DNA of 15,016 nt from Candidatus Hydrogenedentota bacterium (GTDB taxonomy: Bacteria > Hydrogenedentota > Hydrogenedentia > Hydrogenedentales > SLHB01), in NCBI GenBank assembly GCA_007130675.1, contig SLSB01000411.1, positions 1-15,016 on the forward strand, read 5' to 3'. Numbering within the stretch: position 1 is the stretch's first letter; the number at the start of each line of letters is the position of its first letter. Under the pieces are notes generated by a model. It was given only the letters and a program-made list of their open reading frames with translations. It ran no database searches and was not told the origin of the DNA. The position numbers and the translations under genes were made by a program. Below, in pieces: positions 1 through 7,134 of the stretch.

Positions 1-938
1 ACGTGGGTCGTGCCGGTGTGCGAGCAGATGCCGTCGTGTCCGGTTCCGCCATCGAGAATAAATGTCGAGTTGAGGAATATGACTTCGGCGTGCACAAAGT
101 TCTCGTCGCGTGTGATGCCATCGCCGTGATTCTCGCAGAACACATGCCGCCAGACCGGGTTCTCGGCGTGAATGACGCCATTCTGAAAGGTAATCTTCTT
201 CGAACCATACGCGACCGATAATGGCCGGTAGCCGGAATCGGTGAGCAACACATTGTCCATGAGTCCGTAGCGGGCGTTGCTGTACATCACGCACTCGCAT
301 CGGAACCGGCTTCCGATGCCTTCGCCGGTATCCGGATGATCCGAAGGCATACAGTTCACAAACGCGGCATCCTCGATGAATGCGCGATCACAGCTGTCCA
401 TCAGGGCCACGCTGTGGCCGTAGGAATCCGTGGGGCAGCTGTTCCAATCCACGGTGAGATGCCTGATCGCGATGTTTTCCGTCACTTCCTCCCGGACGGT
501 CGACACGCTTTCCGTGGTGATCAGGGTGCGCCGCTGCCGGATCTCGGCCGTGCGCGGGTCGGGCCGGTACATATCGAACAGAGTATCCGCAACGGCCTTC
601 AGTCGGGTGTTCTCGCGCCCCGCGCCGACCAAGGCAACATTCGAGGGAAGATACAGCGTCTTCTCGAGCATGTAGACGCCCGCGGGCAGGAACACCGCGG
701 CAACTCGATTGCGCTTGGCGTGGGCGATTGCCTGGCTCAACGCCTCGGCGTCGTGCGCCTCGCCGTCGCCTTGCGCGCCGAAGTCCTTCGCGTTTACAAA
801 CACGGGCGATTGCGTCGCGTTCGTTTCCGCGGCATGGGCTGAACGGCCTGCAACGCCCGCGCCCGCCGCCACGACCGCCGCGGACTTGAAAAACCCCCGC
901 CGCGTGTTGGGTTGACCTGCATTTTCACGGTTCATCAT
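1..938 (-). CDS. Tat-exported pectate-lyase-superfamily (right-handed beta-helix) protein, C-terminus outside window
   Basis: The minus strand is open from an ATG at 938 to the window edge (312 codons visible, no stop). An AGGAGG box sits 5 nt before this ATG; a second ATG at 935 would have 8 nt spacing and is equally plausible. Residues 12-18 read TRRGFFK, followed by an Ala/Gly/Val-rich stretch ending near AHA (residue 36), a typical twin-arginine signal. The mature part opens with VNAKDFGAQGDGEAHDAEAL (residues 48-67), the hallmark of the Pectate_lyase_3 fold, followed by FLPAGVYMLEKTLYLPSNVALVGAG-type text as in other beta-helix proteins. Such proteins bind or cleave acidic polysaccharides outside the cytoplasm, but many members have no known activity. 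No catalytic residues can be assigned because the C-terminal part is missing. The family call is firm; enzyme activity and substrate are not known. Confidence 0.85.
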   Translation of the reverse strand, partial: MMNRENAGQPNTRRGFFKSAAVVAAGAGVAGRSAHAAETNATQSPVFVNAKDFGAQGDGEAHDAEALSQAIAHAKRNRVAAVFLPAGVYMLEKTLYLPSNVALVGAGRENTRLKAVADTLFDMYRPDPRTAEIRQRRTLITTESVSTVREEVTENIAIRHLTVDWNSCPTDSYGHSVALMDSCDRAFIEDAAFVNCMPSDHPDTGEGIGSRFRCECVMYSNARYGLMDNVLLTDSGYRPLSVAYGSKKITFQNGVIHAENPVWRHVFCENHGDGITRDENFVHAEVIFLNSTFILDGGTGHDGICSHTGTTH

Positions 939-1064
939 TCCCGCCTCCTGATCCTGGCGATGCGCCTTCACTCCATTTCGGGTCCGGTATAACGACAAAT
1001 ACCCATGCGCGGAGAATTTGCTATCAGCAACAGCCCATATGCAGTCATTTTGCAACCCTCCAGC

Positions 1065-1078
1065 CATTATCGATAATG
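1065..1078. promoter_or_regulatory. Perfect 14-bp palindrome, candidate operator
   Basis: CATTATCGATAATG is its own reverse complement over all 14 bases. It lies about 127 bp upstream of the pectate-lyase-like gene and is AT-rich within GC-rich DNA, as expected for a dimeric repressor or activator site. No second copy was noticed near the other genes in the window. The role as an operator is inferred from symmetry and position only. Confidence 0.3.
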
Positions 1079-1280
1079 CGGTGGTGCGCATGACATGCCC
1101 TGCATTACAGTATAGTTGGCACCAACCATGCCGAACAAGAACCGGATTGCCGGACAAACATCGGTCAAAGTGAACTCAGCGCCGAGCGACTGCGGTGACC
1201 CGATTATCGGCGGCATCGTACCAACGAGCGTCGGAGGCCTGTGTGGCACGGTTGAGACAACGCCACGGAAAGACATTAGA

Positions 1281-1342
1281 CTCCTTGGAGTGCGGTGGCT
1301 TGCCTCCGCTTTGTTTTCAGGCGGATTCCCGCAAATTTGACA
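1281..1342 (+). repeat. Candidate dispersed hairpin-containing repeat
   Basis: The core GCGGTGGC (1292-1299) and GCCTCCGC (1302-1309) are inverted repeats with one T-T mismatch. The surrounding text, read as protein, gives LECGGLPPLCF. From memory, this phrase turns up as spurious translated tags in Planctomycetes, Verrucomicrobia and Lentisphaerae genomes, produced by short intergenic repeats. Only one copy is visible here, so repeat status rests on recollection and cannot be proved from this window. Confidence 0.3.
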
Positions 1343-1576
1343 ACAGGGACGGGAACTTGTGAACATAAATGCACCAAGAAGTACCCAGTTACGCGTGTTA
1401 GCCGTATCGAGAGATGAAACAGGTAACGTGGTAGGGCAACGGCGGCGTTGAGTTGATTCGGTATCGAAGCTTGTAACACACGATACAGACCGCGGCGAAG
1501 GATTCCGGCGCCCAGCTTGGAAAAGCCGCGAAGAATCTCGTTGACGAAATCCCAAAACGCAGTAAAAGGAGACACG

Positions 1577-4500
1577 ATGTTCCCTGAAAACAGCGCGTCA
1601 ATGGTTAGAATTATGTGGAGAAAAGCGTTCGCGGCTGCCACCATCCTTGCCTTTGGCGCCGGTCTGATGACCAGCGCCGTCGTGGCCGAAGCACAACCTA
1701 TCGAGGAGGTCTTCGGTGATCTCACAGACGCCCTGCTGTATCACGAAGATCGGGAGGTCCGCGAGGCGGCGGCGCATGCCTTGGGCCAGATAGGCGGCGA
1801 AGCGGCCTATGCCGCACTCGAGAAAGCGGGCTTTCTGGACTGGCCCATGTGGCGGTATGACATGGTCCGCAGCGCCAACACGCCGCTGGTGCTGAACGAA
1901 GAGCTTCACCTCCAATGGGTGCGTGAGCTCCCCGAGCCCAAACGGGCCTGGCCTCACCAGTGGGATGACCGCGGCAAACTCGACTTCGACGTTTCCTATA
2001 CGCCCGTCGTCAAAGGCGATAAGATTTTCGTCCCCTCGAACGTTACCGATAGCGTCACAGCGTACAGTATAGACAACGGTGCGGAGCAGTGGCGCTTCTA
2101 TGCCGACGGCCCCGTGCGCCTGGCCCCCACGGCATGGCAGGACAATGTCTACTTTGTGTCCGACGACAGCCATCTCTATTGCGTGGACGCGGAGACCGGC
2201 GAGCTGGTGTGGAAGTTCCGCGGCGGCCCGGCGGCCGGCCACCTGCTCGGCAATGAACGGATCATCAGCTTTTGGGCGGCTCGCGGCGGTCCCGTGATCG
2301 TGGACGGCACAGTCTACTTTACAGCGGGATTCTGGCCGCTCCATGGCATCTTTATCTATGCGCTGGACGCGGAAACCGGCGATATCGAATGGGTGAACGA
2401 CCGCACCAGCTCGGATTACGTTCCCCTGCCACACGGCGGCGCGTATGGCTATGGCGGCTTGGCGCCGCAGGGCTACATCGCGGCCGATGAAGAAAACCTT
2501 GTCATTTCCGGCGGCAGATCGGCGGCTGGTTACTTCGAACGGGCTACCGGCGACCTGAGCCGCCTGAATCCTCGCGAGGGCTCAAAAGGCTTTGGCGGAT
2601 ATGGCGTCCACATCGATGGCGTGGGCATCCGGCGCAACGAGATGCTGCAAGACCGGGTCGCCGCTCTGGAAGACAAGATCGGCGGCGAGGTGTTCTACAA
2701 GCTCGCGGCGCACGGCAGGCTTTTCGTGACCACGGTAGACGGCACACTCTATTGCTTCGGCCCTGAAGAGGTCGAGCCGATCCGTCATGAGTACGTGCCC
2801 GAGAGCATCACGCCCAAGTCTTCCGATTGGGCCGAGACCGCACAAGCATTGCTGGATGAACTCGGCGAGTCCGGGGGATATACACTGATGCTAGGCGCAG
2901 GGTCCGGCGACTTGCTGCGCGAGCTGCTCGTGCGCAGCGACTTGCACATCGCCGTAGTGGAATCCGATTCCGGCAAGGTGCGCGCGCTTCGTGACGAGCT
3001 TGCCGGCGCTGGCGTATATGGCAGACGCGCGGCCGTGATCGAGGCCGAGCCGGTAGGGTTTTCCGTGCAACCGTATCTGTTCAGCATGGTCCTGAGCGAA
3101 GACGCGGAAGCAATCACGCAAGGCATTGACGCTGATGCCGCTTTGATGGCGAATACACTGGACCGGTTGCGGCCTTATGGCGGCGTCGCATTCCTGGGCG
3201 GAACGCCGGACGCCGCCGAGTTCATGGGCGATCTCGCCGTTGCGGCAAACGTTGACCAAGTTTCGGCCGAAGTCCAGAGCAACGGGCTGTTTGCCACACG
3301 CGGCGGTCCGCTGACGGGCGCGGGTGAGTGGACGCATCAATACCGCGACGCGAGCAACACTCTGTCCTCGAAAGACGAGCGGGTGCGCCTGCCGCTGGGC
3401 TTGCTGTGGTATGGCGGGCCGAATAACCACAACATCCTGCCGCGGCACTCGGGCGGGCCGCGTCCCCACATCATGAGAGGCCGGCAAATCTATCTTGGCG
3501 TGGAAAACATCGCGGCGCGTTGCGTGTACACGGGCCGGCAGTTGTGGGACGTTGAATTTCCCGGCATCGGCCATCCATTCACCAATCTTGAGCTTGAAAA
3601 ACGGTGGGCCAATGGCGACTCGGTTTACATGACCAACATTCCGGGCGCTACCTATATTGGCAGCCCCTTCGTGACCCAGCCTGACGCCATCTATTTGCGT
3701 TATGAGGGCGACATTTACAAGCTTGCCCCGGCTACAGGCGAGACCATCGACACATTCGCGACGCCCGGCCGTTCCGTGCAGGAAATCTACGACGACGAAG
3801 ATGCGCCCGATTGGGGCCACATGAGTGTGCAAGGCGATTACCTGATCACAACGGCCGAACCCCACATCTTTGAAGACCAGGTGATCGGTTGGACCGAAAG
3901 CTACACGGCCACATCCAGCCGGATGCTCGCGGTGATGAACCGTCATGACGGTTCCGTCCTGTGGATGAAAGACGCCGCTATCGGGTTCCGGCACCAAGCG
4001 ATTGTAAGCTCGGAAGATGTGCTCTACGTGATAGACGGTCTGTCCGAGAACGCGCTCGAGAGACTCGCGCGCCGTGGCGAGCAGCCCGACGCGCCCTCGA
4101 AATTGTACGCCCTGGACCTTGCGTCCGGCGAAGAGATTTGGAGCACCGACAGCAACGTCTACGGCACATTTCTCCTTTATAGCGCCGAACACGACATCCT
4201 CATCGAGGGCGGCAGTGTGGATATGCGGCGGCCTCTGGATGACGAACCACGGGGCATGACCGCCCGCGTCGGAAGCGATGGCGAGCTCCTTTGGGAGACC
4301 GGCAGATTCACGCTGCCCGGCGCGGTTGTGGGCGACATGCTCATCCCCGGCCGGCCCGGAATAGCGCGCTCGATTCTGACCGGCGAAGAATGGATGCGCG
4401 AACAGCCGCACACCGGCGAATCGGCCGCCTGGACTTACGCCCGCGCCTACGGCTGCAACACGCTCAACGCGAGCCAGAACTTGCTTCTGTACCGCACGGG

Positions 4501-5218
4501 CTACGCGGGCTATTTCGACCTCGAGTTTGACTCCGGCACCGGCACCTTCAGCGGCTTCCGTGCCGGATGCACGGCCAACATGATGGCGGCCGATGGCGTG
4601 CTCAACGCATTGGATTACACGCGGACGTGTACGTGCAGTTACCAGCAGCAAACCTCGTTGGCCTTGGTGCACATGCCTGGGGACACGAACATCGAATTGT
4701 GGACCCGTTACGACGCGTCGGCACCGGATCCACAACGCTATGGTCTGAACTTCGGCGCACCCGGCCGCCGCGTTGACAGGGCAAAGGAGCTGGTGTGGCA
4801 CAACGAGGAAGGCACATTCCGCCGACATCCGTCGGCTATCCTGGAGAATGGCGGAAGCATCGACTGGGTCGTGGCGTCCGTGAAAGAATTCGACAACGAC
4901 GAAGAGGCCGAGATCGAAATCTATGATTTGCTCGAGACCCAGTACACGGTCCGGTTGCACTTCGCGGAGCTTAACGAAGATGTGCAGCCCGCGGAGCGGG
5001 TATTTGACGTGCTCATCGATGGCGAGGAAGTCTTGAGCGGCGTTGATATTGTCGAGATGGCCGGCGGCGCGCTGCGCGGTGTGGTGGAGGAAGTCTCTGT
5101 GGACGCCAACATGACCATGACCGTCGCACTGCGCAAGACCGAGGATTCGGAGCTGGACCCCGTTATCGCGGGAATCGAGCTCATCGCCAATGAGGTGCAC
5201 TTGGCCGCGGTCGAGTAA
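1577..5218 (+). CDS. Secreted PQQ-like beta-propeller protein with methyltransferase-like insert and malectin-like C-terminus
   Basis: The ATG at 1577 is chosen because AAGGAG lies 5-6 nt upstream; the frame is open to 1517 but that stretch has no ribosome-binding site. The protein is 1213 residues. Residues 13-39 form a signal peptide ending VVAEA. Residues 57-84 (REVREAAAHALGQIGG) resemble one HEAT repeat. Propeller text (DWPMWRYD, then YCVDAETGELVWKF) runs from about 88 to 395. Residues about 420-590 form a Rossmann-like insert with LGAGSG at 439-444 and acidic E462 after strand 2, as in SAM-dependent methyltransferases. Propeller repeats resume to about 1040. Residues about 1050-1210 look malectin-like, with VRLHFAEL at 1125-1132. 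Cysteines at 960, 998, 1018 and 1020 sit in GCN, GCT and TCTC motifs that I recall being conserved in planctomycete relatives. It may bind carbohydrate in the periplasm; cofactor and activity are unknown. Confidence 0.9.
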   Translation: MFPENSASMVRIMWRKAFAAATILAFGAGLMTSAVVAEAQPIEEVFGDLTDALLYHEDREVREAAAHALGQIGGEAAYAALEKAGFLDWPMWRYDMVRSANTPLVLNEELHLQWVRELPEPKRAWPHQWDDRGKLDFDVSYTPVVKGDKIFVPSNVTDSVTAYSIDNGAEQWRFYADGPVRLAPTAWQDNVYFVSDDSHLYCVDAETGELVWKFRGGPAAGHLLGNERIISFWAARGGPVIVDGTVYFTAGFWPLHGIFIYALDAETGDIEWVNDRTSSDYVPLPHGGAYGYGGLAPQGYIAADEENLVISGGRSAAGYFERATGDLSRLNPREGSKGFGGYGVHIDGVGIRRNEMLQDRVAALEDKIGGEVFYKLAAHGRLFVTTVDGTLYCFGPEEVEPIRHEYVPESITPKSSDWAETAQALLDELGESGGYTLMLGAGSGDLLRELLVRSDLHIAVVESDSGKVRALRDELAGAGVYGRRAAVIEAEPVGFSVQPYLFSMVLSEDAEAITQGIDADAALMANTLDRLRPYGGVAFLGGTPDAAEFMGDLAVAANVDQVSAEVQSNGLFATRGGPLTGAGEWTHQYRDASNTLSSKDERVRLPLGLLWYGGPNNHNILPRHSGGPRPHIMRGRQIYLGVENIAARCVYTGRQLWDVEFPGIGHPFTNLELEKRWANGDSVYMTNIPGATYIGSPFVTQPDAIYLRYEGDIYKLAPATGETIDTFATPGRSVQEIYDDEDAPDWGHMSVQGDYLITTAEPHIFEDQVIGWTESYTATSSRMLAVMNRHDGSVLWMKDAAIGFRHQAIVSSEDVLYVIDGLSENALERLARRGEQPDAPSKLYALDLASGEEIWSTDSNVYGTFLLYSAEHDILIEGGSVDMRRPLDDEPRGMTARVGSDGELLWETGRFTLPGAVVGDMLIPGRPGIARSILTGEEWMREQPHTGESAAWTYARAYGCNTLNASQNLLLYRTGYAGYFDLEFDSGTGTFSGFRAGCTANMMAADGVLNALDYTRTCTCSYQQQTSLALVHMPGDTNIELWTRYDASAPDPQRYGLNFGAPGRRVDRAKELVWHNEEGTFRRHPSAILENGGSIDWVVASVKEFDNDEEAEIEIYDLLETQYTVRLHFAELNEDVQPAERVFDVLIDGEEVLSGVDIVEMAGGALRGVVEEVSVDANMTMTVALRKTEDSELDPVIAGIELIANEVHLAAVE

Positions 5219-5256
5219 ATCACAACCCGTACAGACAACAGGCTTGACACCTGCCC

Positions 5257-5289
5257 CCGGCGGGTCACTGCCACCCAGTGACCCGCCGG
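5257..5289. terminator. Perfect 14-bp stem, 5-nt loop hairpin downstream of the propeller gene
   Basis: CCGGCGGGTCACTG (5257-5270) is perfectly complementary to CAGTGACCCGCCGG (5276-5289), with loop CCACC. It begins 38 bp after the stop codon of the large plus-strand gene, which suits a transcript end. No U-tract follows directly. A TTTTT run at 5321-5325 follows a weaker pairing, AAAGCC (5291-5296) with GGCTTT (5318-5323). It may be a terminator or a transcript-stabilising hairpin. Confidence 0.5.
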
Positions 5290-5541
5290 CAAAGCCTTGG
5301 GTTGCAAAGAAGGCGCCGGCTTTTTCTGGAAACAGATTGTGCTGAGAATCACAATCCATTCTTAAACAACCGTTCGCGTACGACTCGGTTGCCCGCCATT
5401 TGAAAGCTGCTAAGCATCCGGGGTGGTCTGCCGCCTGATGCGGGTCCCTTAATCCAATCGAATTGCACCGGAAAACCCGTGCTGGATGCCTTCCCGCGCC
5501 TCAGCGAGCGCCCCATGGCCGATCTTCTTTTGCAGCCAATC

Positions 5542-5568
5542 CCCTTCTCACCCTTCTCGCCCTTCAAA
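5542..5568 (+). repeat. Three imperfect 9-bp tandem repeats in a C/T-rich tract
   Basis: CCCTTCTCA, CCCTTCTCG and CCCTTCAAA follow one another directly within a longer pyrimidine-rich section (about 5537-5600). It is a simple-sequence feature of the leader region with no evident function. Confidence 0.4.
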
Positions 5569-5668
5569 CACTTCACACCCTCCATCCGCCCCCACACCGG
5601 GCATGAAAATACCCCTGTTTGGGGTCGGCCCAGGGCACAGTATTTCCAGCGATAACGTGATCGCACCA

Positions 5669-5697
5669 TTGACCCCCCCTCGCAAGGCCCGTATCAT
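5669..5697 (+). promoter_or_regulatory. Sigma-70-type promoter for the TIM-barrel gene
   Basis: TTGACC (5669-5674) and TATCAT (5692-5697) each match the housekeeping consensus at five of six positions and are separated by 17 bp. Transcription would begin near 5704, giving a leader of about 40 nt before the ATG at 5744. This supports 5744 as the start, because the promoter lies inside the longer open frame that begins at 5486. Confidence 0.5.
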
Positions 5698-5743
5698 CAG
5701 CTTTTCACCACTGAACTCGTACCCTCAGCGAAAGGAACCCGCC

Positions 5744-7108
5744 ATGCTCCCGCTAAAGACCATTGCATTATGCGTTGCGTGTGCCGCCGCGACCGCGTCC
5801 ACAGAACCGGTTCCTGCGGACTTCCCCCCGGCTTTCGTGCCGTTGGGCGCGTATCTGAGCTGGGAACGTACCGCCGCCAATGCGGCCTACCACGGCATCG
5901 ACCAGTGGGAAGACGTCGCAAGACGTCTCGACGCTCTCGAAGCGAACCATGTGAACCTGCTCTGGGTGACCAACATGTCCGAGAGCGCGTTGCCCCGGCT
6001 CATCGAGGAATGTGCCAAACGCGGCCTGCGCTTGTTGCCGTCGATGAGCAGCATCGAGGCGCGCGTGGACTGGCGATGGGCAGACGATGCGGCGTATTAC
6101 GACACCACGGTGCCGCGCGTGGCACAATTGGCGGGCGATGCCGAAACGCTCATCGGGTGGGTGCTGAGCGACGAACCCCTCGAAGAACACCTGCCAAGGG
6201 TCGAAGCATTGCGCAAACGGTTCCGCGAGGCCGACCCGAACCGTTTCTGCACGGCGGTCACCATGTGGCCCCAGACGCCGCTCGTGCCCGGAGCGACGGA
6301 CCTGCCGGTGGTCTGCGTCGATCTCTACCCGTTTTTCGGGCCCAACAGCCCGAACGGCCCCCACACGGACGCCGCCAGCAAGAGTTTCTTTCGCCGCAAT
6401 GCACTCAAGATGCTCGAAGCCATCGGCGACAAGCCCGCGGCCGGATGGATTATGTTCATGTGCTTCAGCGACATCTGGGGGCCGCGCGAGTTCAACGACC
6501 AGGGCCATCTGGTCGGCCTGCCCGGCGCGTACCTGCACTGGCGCGCGCCGACCAATGCGGAAATGCGTTGGCAGATTTGGGAAAGCGTGCGCGTGGGCGC
6601 CAAGGGCTTTGTGTGCTACACCCTTGCGCCCGAGGCCCCCAATCCCGACACCGCGGCATTGCCTCCACCGGATGTCGAGTGGAAGGACGTTCTCGCCACC
6701 GAGCCCACCGACCTCGGACCAAATGCCCTGACCCATCCCGATGGAAGCCCGACACCACAACTCGAGGAAATGGGCCGCGTGTATGCGCAACTCGATCCTC
6801 ATACAGCCCTGATTCTTCGCTGGAAACCAGTGGAAGCGACCCGGCTCGGCGTCGAGCCCCCCGGCGTGTTGCAGTGTTTCGTCGACTCCGAAACCGGTGC
6901 TGTCTATGCCGTCGTGTTGAACGACGACCTGCGGAGGGCCCACGATGTCACCGTGCGGACCGGCGATTCCGTGGAGATGCTTATCGACGTCATCCGTGGC
7001 CGGGAAATCCCCCTGATGGCTGAATTCGCGGGCGGCAGCGCAGTGGGGACGCTCGCCCTCGAAGCCGGCGCGGGCACAATACTGCGCTTGGCCGACGTTG
7101 TCGAGTAG
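5744..7108 (+). CDS. Secreted TIM-barrel, glycoside-hydrolase-like protein
   Basis: The start at 5744 has an AAAGGA box 7 nt upstream and gives a short signal peptide (MLPLKTIALCVACAAATAST); no lipobox is evident. The protein is 454 residues. The visible order resembles a (beta/alpha)8 barrel: an opening strand FVPLGAYLSW, NHVNLLWVTN, RLLPSM, then GWVLSDEP with D143, E144 and P145, then VVCVDLYPFF, GWIMFMCFSD and GAKGFVCYTL. The GWxxxDEP strand is typical of glycosidases related to families 5 and 42, where the Glu is the acid/base. I could not place a second catalytic Glu with confidence: the strand expected to carry it reads GWIMFMCFSD. The last 90 or so residues look like a beta-sandwich. 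The gene converges on the transglutaminase gene with a 26-bp gap. It is likely an extracytoplasmic carbohydrate-active protein; the substrate is unknown. Confidence 0.8.
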   Translation: MLPLKTIALCVACAAATASTEPVPADFPPAFVPLGAYLSWERTAANAAYHGIDQWEDVARRLDALEANHVNLLWVTNMSESALPRLIEECAKRGLRLLPSMSSIEARVDWRWADDAAYYDTTVPRVAQLAGDAETLIGWVLSDEPLEEHLPRVEALRKRFREADPNRFCTAVTMWPQTPLVPGATDLPVVCVDLYPFFGPNSPNGPHTDAASKSFFRRNALKMLEAIGDKPAAGWIMFMCFSDIWGPREFNDQGHLVGLPGAYLHWRAPTNAEMRWQIWESVRVGAKGFVCYTLAPEAPNPDTAALPPPDVEWKDVLATEPTDLGPNALTHPDGSPTPQLEEMGRVYAQLDPHTALILRWKPVEATRLGVEPPGVLQCFVDSETGAVYAVVLNDDLRRAHDVTVRTGDSVEMLIDVIRGREIPLMAEFAGGSAVGTLALEAGAGTILRLADVVE

Positions 7109-7134
7109 ATGTACACGACGCGCGCACGACGTGC

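Larger units (their letters stand above)
939..1576. other. Non-coding stretch between divergent secreted-protein genes
   Basis: No convincing gene is present. The open frames here lack ribosome-binding sites, have no recognisable protein motif and lie in conflicting frames. The stretch must carry the promoters of the two divergent genes. It contains a 14-bp perfect palindrome (1065-1078) and a hairpin-like repeat candidate (1281-1342). A consensus -35 hexamer TTGACA at 1337-1342 has no good -10 partner. A weaker pair, TTGAGT (1448-1453) and TGTAAC (1472-1477) with 18-nt spacing, could serve the large plus-strand gene. None of these promoter guesses is strong. Confidence 0.6.
5219..5743. other. 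Non-coding stretch with hairpin, pyrimidine-rich tract and promoter
   Basis: No supported gene lies here. The plus frame that runs into the TIM-barrel gene from 5486 is Pro/Ser-rich, has no signal peptide at its own start and no ribosome-binding site, so it is read as leader DNA. The stretch holds a long perfect hairpin (5257-5289), a C/T-rich section with three imperfect 9-bp repeats (5542-5568), a small perfect hairpin (ACCCC at 5611-5615 with GGGGT at 5621-5625) and a good promoter (5669-5697). No tRNA-like cloverleaf was seen. Confidence 0.6.

Noticed and set aside
336..842. Plus-strand open frames over the left edge
   Set aside because: They are shadows of the pectate-lyase-like gene on the minus strand, which has a Tat signal, a Shine-Dalgarno box and a clear family motif.
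1067..1725. Minus-strand frames in the stretch upstream of the propeller gene
   Set aside because: No ribosome-binding site, no motif, and one runs over the start of the propeller gene.
2891..5359. Very long minus-strand open frame (822 codons) opposite the propeller gene
   Set aside because: It is an antisense shadow of a high-GC gene: it shows no family motif or signal, and the plus strand has unmistakable propeller and malectin text over the same bases.
5349..5669. Minus-strand 106-codon frame in the leader of the TIM-barrel gene
   Set aside because: Its GEKGEKG section is simply the translation of the 9-bp C/T-rich repeats, and no start signal or motif was found.
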